Below are positions 16,049-23,144 of a stretch of 64,000 nucleotides of DNA, piece after piece. The first letter of the stretch is position 1. Each line of letters opens with the position of its first letter. This DNA is from Mesorhizobium sp. Root157 (GTDB taxonomy: Bacteria > Pseudomonadota > Alphaproteobacteria > Rhizobiales > Rhizobiaceae), in the NCBI RefSeq assembly GCF_001427385.1, contig NZ_LMGJ01000012.1, forward strand, positions 481,623 through 545,622, written 5' to 3'. A program made the position numbers and the translations under genes. The notes below the pieces were generated by a model. It was not told the DNA's origin. It did no database searches and saw only the letters and a program-made list of their open reading frames with translations.

Positions 16049-16733
16049 CCCGTTGGCGAGAACGCGCGAGCGCAAGTTCGTCGATCTCGTGCTGGACGAG
16101 GTCGAACAGGATGGCAGCTTTGCTGGCTATGCCAGCCTGTTCGGCCGGGTCGATCTGGGCAAGGACGTGGTCGAACGCGGGGCCTTCGCCAATTCTCTGC
16201 GCATGCGCAAGGCATCCGGCATCCGCATGCTGTTCCAGCACGACCCGAGCGAGCCGATCGGCGTGTGGACCGAGATCAAGGAAGACCAGCGCGGCCTGTT
16301 CGTGCGCGGGCGGCTTGCAAGGGACGTGTCGCGGGCTCGCGAAGTGCTGAGCCTGATGCGCGCCGGCGCGCTGGACGGACTTTCTATCGGCTTCAAGGCC
16401 GTCAGGACAAGGCGCGAGCCGGTGAGCGGCGTGCGGCAGATCCTGGAGGCGGATCTTTGGGAAATCTCGGTCGTGACGTTCCCGATGTTGCCGGGCGCCA
16501 GGATCGAAACGGTCAAGGGAGGGCGAACGAGGTCGCTGCCGAGCGTGAAGGAGTTCGAAATATGGCTGCGGCGCGATGCGGGGCTTTCGAGGAGCGAGGC
16601 GCGCGCCGTCATCACCAGAGGCTTTGCCAGTCTCACGCCCAAGCGGGATGCCGCATCAGGAGCGCCACAGGATCTCGCGGAACGCATCCGCGCGGCCACA
16701 CGCATCATCAACAGAAGAGGAAAGTCCATATGA
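16038..16733 (+). CDS. HK97-family prohead protease (GTA)
   Basis: A 231-residue serine protease that matures the procapsid by cleaving capsid N-termini; RcGTA g4. The catalytic pair is visible: His68 in LFQHDPSEPIG and Ser116 in LDGLSIGFKA. ATG 16038 is preceded by AGGAG and overlaps the end of the membrane-protein gene. The last 45 residues are a basic tail beyond the catalytic domain. Its stop overlaps the capsid gene start (ATGA). Confidence 0.95.
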   Translation: MSADPLARTRERKFVDLVLDEVEQDGSFAGYASLFGRVDLGKDVVERGAFANSLRMRKASGIRMLFQHDPSEPIGVWTEIKEDQRGLFVRGRLARDVSRAREVLSLMRAGALDGLSIGFKAVRTRREPVSGVRQILEADLWEISVVTFPMLPGARIETVKGGRTRSLPSVKEFEIWLRRDAGLSRSEARAVITRGFASLTPKRDAASGAPQDLAERIRAATRIINRRGKSI

Positions 16734-17986
16734 ATGCATTTGAAAAGCCGCGGCCGATCGAAACGAAGTCGGCAGGGGGCGACTATCTCGACCTGAAGGA
16801 CGCCTTTGGCGACTTCATGAACACGTTCGAGGCCTTCAAGGAGAGCAACGACGAGAAACTGGCGGAACTGGAAGGGCGCATGGGCGCGGACACGCTGACC
16901 ACCGAGAAGGTGGACCGCATTTCGCGTTCGCTTGACGAGCAGAAGCGCGCCATCGACAATCTTTCGCTGAAGAAGATGCGGCCGGTTCTGGGCCGCGACG
17001 GTCAGCCGGCGCCTTCCGAACATAAGAGCGCCTTTGAAGCCTATATGCGCCAGGGCGACGACCGCCTGCTGCGCTCGCTCGACGCCAAGGCTATGTCCTA
17101 CGGCTCCGGCCAGGACGGCGGCTATCTGGTGCCGCCCGAGACGGAAACGGAAATCGGCAAGCGGCTCTCCACGCTGTCGCCTATCCGCGCGATCGCTTCG
17201 GTCAGGCAGGTTTCGGCGGCGGTGCTGAAGAAGCCGTTTTCGGTGAGCGGACCGGCGGTCGGCTGGGTGGCGGAGACGGCGGCACGGCCGCAGACCAATG
17301 CCAATACGCTGGCCGAACTGCAATTCCCGACCATGGAACTTTACGCCATGCCGGCGGCGACGGCCTCGTTGCTGGAGGATGCCGTGGTTGATCTCGATCA
17401 GTGGATTTCGAGCGAAGTCGAGACGGCATTTGCCGAGCAGGAGGGTGCGGCCTTCGTGTCCGGCGACGGGAGCAGCAAGCCGAAGGGCTTCCTCAACTAC
17501 GCCAAGGTTGCCGAAAGCACCTGGGAATGGGGCAAGCTCGGCTACACGCTGACCGGCGTTGCGGGTGCGCTGCCGACGCAGGATGCCTCCGACGTGCTGA
17601 TCGACACAATCTATGCGCTGAAGGCGGGCTATCGGCAAAACGCCAACTGGGTGATGAACCGCAAGACCCAGGCAGCAATCCGCAAGCTGAAGGATGCCGA
17701 CGGCAACTATCTGTGGCAGCCGCCGGCAGCAGCTGGCCAAAAGGCGATGCTGATGGGCTTCCCGCTGGTGGAGGCCGAGGACATGCCCGACATCGCCAAC
17801 GACGCGACGCCGCTGGCATTCGGTGATTTCGGTCGCGGCTACCTGGTCGTCGACCGGACGGGTGTGCGGGTGCTGCGCGATCCCTATTCCGCCAAGCCCT
17901 ACGTGCTGTTCTACACCACCAAGCGCGTGGGCGGCGGCGTCCAGGATTTCGACGCGATCAAGCTGCTCAAATTCGGCACCGCCTGA
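16730..17986 (+). CDS. HK97-family major capsid protein (GTA)
   Basis: A 418-residue capsid subunit, RcGTA g5. Residues 1-105 form a charged, coiled-coil-like delta/scaffold region expected to be removed by the protease. The mature part opens near LDAKAMSYGSGQDGGYLVPP and contains the P-domain segment AFVSGDGSSKPKGFLNY and the C-terminal VLRDPYSAKPYVLFYTTKR. The start ATG 16730 overlaps the protease stop and has AGAGGAAAG upstream. A strong hairpin follows the stop. Confidence 0.96.
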   Translation: MNAFEKPRPIETKSAGGDYLDLKDAFGDFMNTFEAFKESNDEKLAELEGRMGADTLTTEKVDRISRSLDEQKRAIDNLSLKKMRPVLGRDGQPAPSEHKSAFEAYMRQGDDRLLRSLDAKAMSYGSGQDGGYLVPPETETEIGKRLSTLSPIRAIASVRQVSAAVLKKPFSVSGPAVGWVAETAARPQTNANTLAELQFPTMELYAMPAATASLLEDAVVDLDQWISSEVETAFAEQEGAAFVSGDGSSKPKGFLNYAKVAESTWEWGKLGYTLTGVAGALPTQDASDVLIDTIYALKAGYRQNANWVMNRKTQAAIRKLKDADGNYLWQPPAAAGQKAMLMGFPLVEAEDMPDIANDATPLAFGDFGRGYLVVDRTGVRVLRDPYSAKPYVLFYTTKRVGGGVQDFDAIKLLKFGTA

Positions 17987-18016
17987 GCGGGGTAACCCAT
18001 TTTTAGAAGTGCCGAA

Positions 18017-18045
18017 GCGGCTCCGGTTCCTCCCACCGGAGCCGC
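18017..18045 (+). terminator. Hairpin after the capsid gene, inside the GTA-like operon
   Basis: GCGGCTCCGG (18017-18026) pairs perfectly with CCGGAGCCGC (18036-18045) around a 9-base loop, followed by AACTGTTTT. It sits 30 bases after the capsid stop and 32 bases before the next gene. It could be a partial terminator or a 3' stabiliser giving more capsid than tail mRNA. Confidence 0.65.
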
Positions 18046-18076
18046 AACTGTTTTCCTCCCTTCACAAGGCAATCGA

Positions 18077-18646
18077 ATGACGCTGATACGAACCGTCGCG
18101 CCGACGGTCGAACCCGTGACTCTGGCCGAGGTGAAGGCGCATCTGCGCCTCGACCATGCATCGGAGGACGACCTTCTCAACGGCCTGATCCGTGCCGCTC
18201 GCGAGGAAGTCGAGCGAGCGACTGGCCTGGCGCTGATCGACCAGAACTGGCGGCTGGTGCTGGACGCCTGGCCGGCCAACGGCTCTGTAGCCGTCGCGAT
18301 CCACCCTGTGCGGTCGATCATTTCGGTGACGGCATACGGCACCGAGGGCGAGGCTTCGCTGGTCGACCCGGCGACCTATCAAGCCGACACGATATCGCGG
18401 CCGGCGCGGGTTCATTTCAACGGGCCGCCCAAGGCGCTGCGCGCCATGAACGGCATCGAGATCGACTTTTCGGCCGGCTTTGGCGAGGCTGGAACGGACG
18501 TTCCGGATCTGCTGCGTCGCGCCATCATGCTTCTGGCCGCGCATTGGTACGAATTCCGAACCAGTTTCGGGCCGAACGACCAGCCGGTCGGTTATCCGAC
18601 AGACTATGAGCGGCTGATCGCCGGCTACCTTATGCGGAGGCTATGA
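18077..18646 (+). CDS. GTA head-tail connector protein
   Basis: A 189-residue protein of the gp6-like/phage conserved hypothetical family at the RcGTA g6 position; it forms a ring below the portal. Traits are the N-terminal EPVTLAEVKAHLRLDHASED and RAAREEVERATGLALI helices and the C-terminal LLRRAIMLLAAHWYE. The end overlaps the next start by 4 bases (ATGA). Confidence 0.9.
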   Translation: MTLIRTVAPTVEPVTLAEVKAHLRLDHASEDDLLNGLIRAAREEVERATGLALIDQNWRLVLDAWPANGSVAVAIHPVRSIISVTAYGTEGEASLVDPATYQADTISRPARVHFNGPPKALRAMNGIEIDFSAGFGEAGTDVPDLLRRAIMLLAAHWYEFRTSFGPNDQPVGYPTDYERLIAGYLMRRL

Positions 18647-18981
18647 TGCAGGCCTTGTTCCTCAATCCCGGCGCGTTGCGGACGGAGTTCGCGCTGGAAG
18701 CGGCAGGACACGTGCCTGACGACCTCGGCGGTTTTTCCGAAAACTGGTCGGAGTTGGCAACGGTCTTCGCAAGGATCGAACCGCTGTCGGCAACAAGCGT
18801 ATTCGGTGCGGATCAGACGCGCGAGACGGTGACGCACCAGATCACTCTTCGATACCGGGATGGCGTCGCAAGCGGCATGCGCTTCAGGCGGCAAGAGCGG
18901 CTGTTCGATATTTTGACGGTTCATGACCCCGACGAGAGCGGGCGCTATCTCGTCTGCAAGACCAGGGAGATCGGCGCATGA
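18643..18981 (+). CDS. GTA head closure (stopper) protein
   Basis: A 112-residue protein of the SPP1 gp16-like head-tail adaptor family, RcGTA g7, which closes the connector channel after packaging. The pattern ENWSELATVFARIEPL, then RETVTHQITLRYRDG and RQERLFDILTVHDPDESGRY is typical. It overlaps both neighbours by 4 bases. Confidence 0.88.
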   Translation: MMQALFLNPGALRTEFALEAAGHVPDDLGGFSENWSELATVFARIEPLSATSVFGADQTRETVTHQITLRYRDGVASGMRFRRQERLFDILTVHDPDESGRYLVCKTREIGA

Positions 18982-19169
18982 ATGTGACCATGGCGATGAC
19001 GCTTGACGGGCTGGTTCGCGCCCTGCGCTGGAAAGCACACGATCTCGCAGAGGGCGTGGAAGAAGGCTACGTCGGCGGCGGAAGTCCCGTTGCCAGGGAT
19101 TTGCCGTCTCATCCGGAAGCCACGAGCAGGCAGGCGGGAGGTGCGGGCGATGAACTCGGCGGAAGCTGA
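18978..19169 (+). CDS. Small protein of unknown function between head closure and tail terminator genes
   Basis: A 63-residue frame starting in an ATGA overlap with the head closure gene and overlapping the tail terminator start by 20 bases. The N-terminal half (MTLDGLVRALRWKAHDLAEG) is an amphipathic helix; the rest is Gly/Ser-rich. RcGTA has no gene I know here. The operon-like overlaps support translation, but composition alone would not. Confidence 0.5.
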   Translation: MNVTMAMTLDGLVRALRWKAHDLAEGVEEGYVGGGSPVARDLPSHPEATSRQAGGAGDELGGS

Positions 19170-19557
19170 CCTGCAGAAGGCGCTGTTTTCGGAGCTGAAC
19201 GGCGATCCGGCCCTCTTTGCCCTGCTGGGCGGGCAGAAGGTGTTCGACCGAACTCCGGACAAGGTGGCCTTTCCCTACGTGACCTTCGGCCGGACCAGCA
19301 TATTCGACTGGAGCACGGGAACCGAGAGTGGGACCGAACAGCTTTGCACGCTCCATATCTGGTCGAAGGCCAAGGGCAAGAAAGAGGCTTTCGACATCAT
19401 GGCGACGATGCGCGCCAAGCTCGATCAAGCGCCGCTTGAACTCAACCAGCACCATCTCGTCAATTTCAGGTTCGAGTTCGCGGAAGTACGCTTCGATGAC
19501 GAGCAGGCCGTTTACCACGGCCTGCTGCGCTTCCGGGCCGTGATCGAAGATATCTGA
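19150..19557 (+). CDS. GTA tail terminator protein, DUF3168 family
   Basis: A 135-residue protein of DUF3168, RcGTA g8, which caps the tail tube end joined to the head. Traits are EADLQKALFSELNGDPALFA, then KVAFPYVTFGRT and LHIWSKAKGKKEAFDIMATM. ATG 19150 was chosen for family length; an open frame extends upstream without similarity. Confidence 0.92.
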   Translation: MNSAEADLQKALFSELNGDPALFALLGGQKVFDRTPDKVAFPYVTFGRTSIFDWSTGTESGTEQLCTLHIWSKAKGKKEAFDIMATMRAKLDQAPLELNQHHLVNFRFEFAEVRFDDEQAVYHGLLRFRAVIEDI

Positions 19558-19599
19558 CCGGCGCGCCCAGATCATTTCAATCACCATAGGGAGACCGAC

Positions 19600-20016
19600 A
19601 TGGTCGCACAGAAGGGCAAGGACCTTCTTCTCAAGATCGATTCCGATGGCCAGGGAGCGTTTGTCACCGTGGCCGGCTTGCGCAGCAAGCGCATCGCCTT
19701 CAACAGCGAGACGGTCGATGTTACCGACGCGGATTCAGCCGGGCGGTGGCGCGAATTACTGGCAGGAAGCGGCGTGCAGCGTGCCGCAGTCAGCGGCTCG
19801 GGCATCTTCAAGGATGCGCAATCGGATGCCTTGATACGCGCACGCTTCTTCGCCGGCGAGATTGGCAACTGGCAATTGGCGGTGCCGGATTTCGGCGTCG
19901 TCTCGGGTCCGTTCCAGATCACGTCGCTGGAATATACCGGCGCACACGATGGCGAAGTGACGTTCGAAATGGCGTTGGAATCTGCTGGGCCGATCGCCTT
20001 TACGGTGGCGCCATGA
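19600..20016 (+). CDS. GTA major tail (tube) protein
   Basis: A 138-residue TP901-1-type tail tube protein, RcGTA g9. The start MVAQKGKDLLLKID, the central VDVTDADSAGRWRELLAGSG and the C-terminal SLEYTGAHDGEVTFEMALES are characteristic. AGGGAGA lies 6 bases before the ATG. Stop overlaps the next start (ATGA). Confidence 0.94.
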   Translation: MVAQKGKDLLLKIDSDGQGAFVTVAGLRSKRIAFNSETVDVTDADSAGRWRELLAGSGVQRAAVSGSGIFKDAQSDALIRARFFAGEIGNWQLAVPDFGVVSGPFQITSLEYTGAHDGEVTFEMALESAGPIAFTVAP

Positions 20017-20354
20017 ATGCCAACCGACGGCGCGGCGAAATCTCGGCAGAGCTTGACGGCAAGCAGATCAGGCTATGCCTGACGCTTGGCGCATTGGCTG
20101 AACTCGAGGCAGTCTATGCCGCCGACGATCTCGGTGCGCTTGTGGAACGGTTCGCGAGCGGCCGGCTTTCGGCACTGGACATGATACGCATTATCGGCGC
20201 CGGCCTGCGCGGAGCAGGCGAAGAGGTGACCGATGATGCAGTCGGCGCGATGCAATCGGCGGATGGCGCTGCCGGCTTCGCAGCCATCGTCGCTGACCTT
20301 TTGACGGCGACGTTCGGTGCGGCACCTGCAAGGGATACGCCTGCAAACCCCTAG
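20013..20354 (+). CDS. GTA tail assembly chaperone (g10-type, gene transfer agent family protein)
   Basis: A 113-residue protein at the RcGTA g10 position. It starts MNANRRRGEISAELDGKQIR, then LTLGALAELEAVYAADDLGA and a helical region ending in an Ala/Pro tail. Related proteins act with the next gene product as chaperones wrapping the tape measure. ATG 20013 overlaps the tail tube stop. Confidence 0.85.
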   Translation: MNANRRRGEISAELDGKQIRLCLTLGALAELEAVYAADDLGALVERFASGRLSALDMIRIIGAGLRGAGEEVTDDAVGAMQSADGAAGFAAIVADLLTATFGAAPARDTPANP

Positions 20355-20395
20355 CTGCCGCAGCAGGCGGGACGGCGTTTCCCTGGGACGACGTC

Positions 20396-20578
20396 ATGGC
20401 GATCGGCTTCGGCCTGCTGCGGCTTTCACCAAAGGCATTCTGGATGATGACGCCGATCGAGTTCGAGCGTGCCGCTCGTCCCTTTTCACGACGCATGGCT
20501 GCACCGGCGCGAGCCGATCTTGCGGGCTTGATGAGGGCCTTCCCGGATGATGTGAACAAGGAGATCGGTTTTGGCTGA
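20396..20578 (+). CDS. GTA tail assembly chaperone (rcc01693-type)
   Basis: A 60-residue protein with FGLLRLSPKAFWMMTPIEFE, the motif of the short RcGTA g10.1 proteins. The coding frame reads open upstream to at least residue -15 with a family-like AFPWDDV just before the first ATG, but I found no ATG, GTG or TTG there; the true start may be non-canonical or made by frameshifting from the preceding gene, as in many phage tail chaperone pairs. It overlaps the tape measure start by 8 bases. Confidence 0.75.
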   Translation: MAIGFGLLRLSPKAFWMMTPIEFERAARPFSRRMAAPARADLAGLMRAFPDDVNKEIGFG

Positions 20579-21146
20579 AGACGTGACCGTGGCCGTACGG
20601 GCGGATACCGCGCCCTTCCAGGCCGCACTGGCGAACCTCGAGAAGCTGTCGGGCAGTTTCGGCAACCAACTGTCGGGTGCACTGAAAGGAGCGGTCGTCA
20701 ATGGCAAGGAGCTTGACGACGTACTGCGCAGGCTAGGCCTCAACCTGGCCGGAATGGAGCTGTCGCAAGGGTTGAAGCCGCTGACGAACCTGGCCGGTTC
20801 ATTGTTTGCCAATTTGTTTGGCGGGCTTGCCGGTGCATTGCCTTTCGCCAAGGGCGGAGTGACGGGCGGCATCGTTCCGTTTGCCGCCGGAGGCGTGGTT
20901 TCGACGCCGACCTATTTTCCGATGGGCGGCCAGCTTGGTGTGATGGGAGAAGCGGGCAGCGAAGCCATTTTGCCGCTGCGGCGCGGCTCTGACGGCAGCC
21001 TCGGTGTTGCTGCTTCGACTGGCAGCACGCCGGTCAACGTCGTGTTCAATGTCGCGGCGCAGGACGCGGCCTCCTTCCGCAAATCAGAGGCGCAGATCAC
21101 CGGCATGCTGGCACGGGCGGTGTCGCGCGGAACGCGAACATTTTGA
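20571..21146 (+). CDS. GTA tape measure protein, short
   Basis: A 191-residue protein at the RcGTA g11 position. It is far shorter than phage tape measures, as in RcGTA, in keeping with a short tail. The C-terminal half has the tape-measure signature PFAKGGVTGGIVPFAAGGVV and GGQLGVMGEAGSEAILPL. Start is TTG 20571, supported by AAGGAG about 8 bases upstream and the overlap with the preceding gene. Confidence 0.88.
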   Translation: MAEDVTVAVRADTAPFQAALANLEKLSGSFGNQLSGALKGAVVNGKELDDVLRRLGLNLAGMELSQGLKPLTNLAGSLFANLFGGLAGALPFAKGGVTGGIVPFAAGGVVSTPTYFPMGGQLGVMGEAGSEAILPLRRGSDGSLGVAASTGSTPVNVVFNVAAQDAASFRKSEAQITGMLARAVSRGTRTF

Positions 21147-21154
21147 GGTGAACG

Positions 21155-21802
21155 GTGTCGGATCTGGCAAGTTTCCATGACGTTCTTTTTCCGCTCGCGG
21201 TATCGTTCGGTGCAACGGGCGGGCCGGAGCGGCGCAACGAGATCATTTCGCTGTCGTCGGGACGGGAAAAGCGTAATGCGCGTTTTGCGCATTCGCGCCG
21301 CCACTACGATGCCGGCACGGGATTGCGCTCGCTCGACGATCTGCAGGAGGTGATCGCCTTCTTCGAGGCGCGGCGCGGTTCGCTTCATGCGTTTCGTTTC
21401 CGCGACCCGTTCGACATGAAGTCCTGCTCGCCCGGTCAGTCGCCTTCCGCGACGGACCAGCCGCTTGGAACGGGTGACGGCAAAGCCGTTCGTTTTGCCC
21501 TGGTGAAGGCATATGGCGATGGCAGCGATGCCTATCGGCGCTCGATCATCAGGCCGGTTGCCGGCACGCTTCGTGTGGCAGTGGAAGGGATCGAACTGTT
21601 TTCTCCCGATTTTTCGTTCGATGAAGCAAGCGGCGAGGTCGTTTTTGCCGAGAATGCGAAACCGGGCATCGGTCAGTCGGTTAAGGCGGGCTATGAATTC
21701 GACGTTCCGGTGCGCTTCGATACGGAACGGATCGCCATCAGCCTCAAGGCCTTCAAGGCCGGTCAGATCCCGTCGATTGCTCTTGTCGAGGTGCAATTGT
21801 GA
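21155..21802 (+). CDS. GTA distal tail protein, DUF2460 family
   Basis: A 215-residue protein of the DUF2460 family, RcGTA g12. Traits are FHDVLFPLAVSFGATGGPER, then FEARRGSLHAFRFRDPFDMK and the C-terminal FDVPVRFDTERIAI. GTG start 21155 follows GAGGTGAAC. The stop overlaps the next GTG start. Confidence 0.94.
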   Translation: MSDLASFHDVLFPLAVSFGATGGPERRNEIISLSSGREKRNARFAHSRRHYDAGTGLRSLDDLQEVIAFFEARRGSLHAFRFRDPFDMKSCSPGQSPSATDQPLGTGDGKAVRFALVKAYGDGSDAYRRSIIRPVAGTLRVAVEGIELFSPDFSFDEASGEVVFAENAKPGIGQSVKAGYEFDVPVRFDTERIAISLKAFKAGQIPSIALVEVQL

Positions 21803-22689
21803 GCGGCTACCCACAAGCGCTGATCGACCATTTTGGACGCGACGTCACGACTGTCTGCCATTGCTGGCGGCTGACCAGGAAGGATGGCACGACGGCGGGG
21901 TTCACGGACCATGACCGGGTACTGGTTGTGGACGGCAGTTCGTTCGAGCCGGAGACCGGCCTCAGTGCCAGCGAGGCGCGGCAGTCGCTCGGTCTTTCCG
22001 TCGATACGGTCGATGTGGAGGGCGCGCTGTCGTCGGGGCGGATCACCGATGAGGACATCGCCGCCGGCCTCTATGACGAGGCCAAGGTGGAGACCTATCT
22101 GGTCAATTGGCGGAATCCGCAGGATTTTGCCGTTATCAGGGTCGCGACCATCGGCAAGATCACGCGCCGCGACGGAAGTTTCGTCGCGGAACTCGAGAGC
22201 TCCATGCACAGGCTGGATCAGCCGAATGGGCGTTACGTGACCAGGAAATGTGATGCCGAACTTGGCGATACGCGCTGTGGGGTCTCGCTCGACCAGCCGG
22301 CTTTCAATGGCGCCGGCATCGTGGAAGGGATGGATGGGCCCGATACTGTTCGCGTGTCCGGCCTCGCCGGTTTCCAGGTGGCGTGGTTCTCATTTGGGGT
22401 GCTGACCTGGACGAGCGGAGCGAACATCGGGCGAACGGAGCGCATTGTCGATCACCGGCAGGATGGTGGGTCGACGCTGCTCATCCTTCAGCCAGCCGTC
22501 GGGCCGGCCACTCAACCCGGTGACACGTTCACGGTTGTGGCCGGCTGCGACCACAGCTTCGCGACGTGCAAGGCCAAGTTTGCCAATGCGTTGAATTTTC
22601 GTGGCTTTCCGCATCTTCCGGGAAACGACGCTGCTTACTCCTATGTCTCGGATGGCGGCAATTTCGACGGCGGGCCGGTGGTGCCATGA
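21799..22689 (+). CDS. GTA tail hub protein, DUF2163 family
   Basis: A 296-residue DUF2163 protein, RcGTA g13. Cysteine pairs in CDAELGDTRCGV and CDHSFATCKAKF are conserved in the family, where they bind an Fe-S cluster or metal in the RcGTA structure as I recall. The C-terminus is FRGFPHLPGNDAAYSY. GTG start overlaps the upstream stop. Confidence 0.93.
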   Translation: MSGYPQALIDHFGRDVTTVCHCWRLTRKDGTTAGFTDHDRVLVVDGSSFEPETGLSASEARQSLGLSVDTVDVEGALSSGRITDEDIAAGLYDEAKVETYLVNWRNPQDFAVIRVATIGKITRRDGSFVAELESSMHRLDQPNGRYVTRKCDAELGDTRCGVSLDQPAFNGAGIVEGMDGPDTVRVSGLAGFQVAWFSFGVLTWTSGANIGRTERIVDHRQDGGSTLLILQPAVGPATQPGDTFTVVAGCDHSFATCKAKFANALNFRGFPHLPGNDAAYSYVSDGGNFDGGPVVP

Positions 22690-23120
22690 GTCCGATGGCG
22701 AACCAGACCGTCGCCGAGGCTCTGTCATGGGTGGGAACACCTTACAGACATCAGGCGGCAAGCAAGGGTGTCGGCTGCGATTGCCTGGGCCTGATCCGCG
22801 GTGTGTGGCGTTCCCTTTATGGCCGTGACCTCGAAACGCCTGCCGCTTACGCGCCCGACTGGGCCGAATCCAGCGGGGAAGAGCGGCTGCTTTTGGGCGC
22901 GCGACGCAATTTCCGAACCAGGGACGCGAATGAATTTGCCGCCGGCGATCTTTTGATCTTTCGCTGGAGACAGCATCTGCCGGCCAAACATGCCGGCATA
23001 GCGGTGAGTCCGGACCACTTCGTCCACGCCTATCAGGGCGGCGGATTGGTGGTGAAATCGGCGCTGGTGCCGCAATGGCGCCAGCGCATCGCGGGCGTCT
23101 TCGCCTTTCCTGAAAACTAG
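22686..23120 (+). CDS. GTA NlpC/P60 cell-wall peptidase
   Basis: A 144-residue NlpC/P60 peptidase, RcGTA g14, thought to cut recipient peptidoglycan during DNA delivery. Catalytic Cys33 is in GVGCDCLGLIRG and His102 in PAKHAGIAV. A second histidine at 114 may complete the site. ATG 22686 overlaps the upstream stop; the longer open frame upstream is the hub gene in another frame. Confidence 0.95.
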   Translation: MSPMANQTVAEALSWVGTPYRHQAASKGVGCDCLGLIRGVWRSLYGRDLETPAAYAPDWAESSGEERLLLGARRNFRTRDANEFAAGDLLIFRWRQHLPAKHAGIAVSPDHFVHAYQGGGLVVKSALVPQWRQRIAGVFAFPEN

Positions 23121-23144
23121 TTTTCATTCACGCCGGAGCATTTC

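Noticed and set aside
16127..17740. 537-codon minus-strand ORF opposite protease and capsid genes
   Set aside because: Antisense shadow in GC-rich DNA; the plus-strand genes are clear family members.
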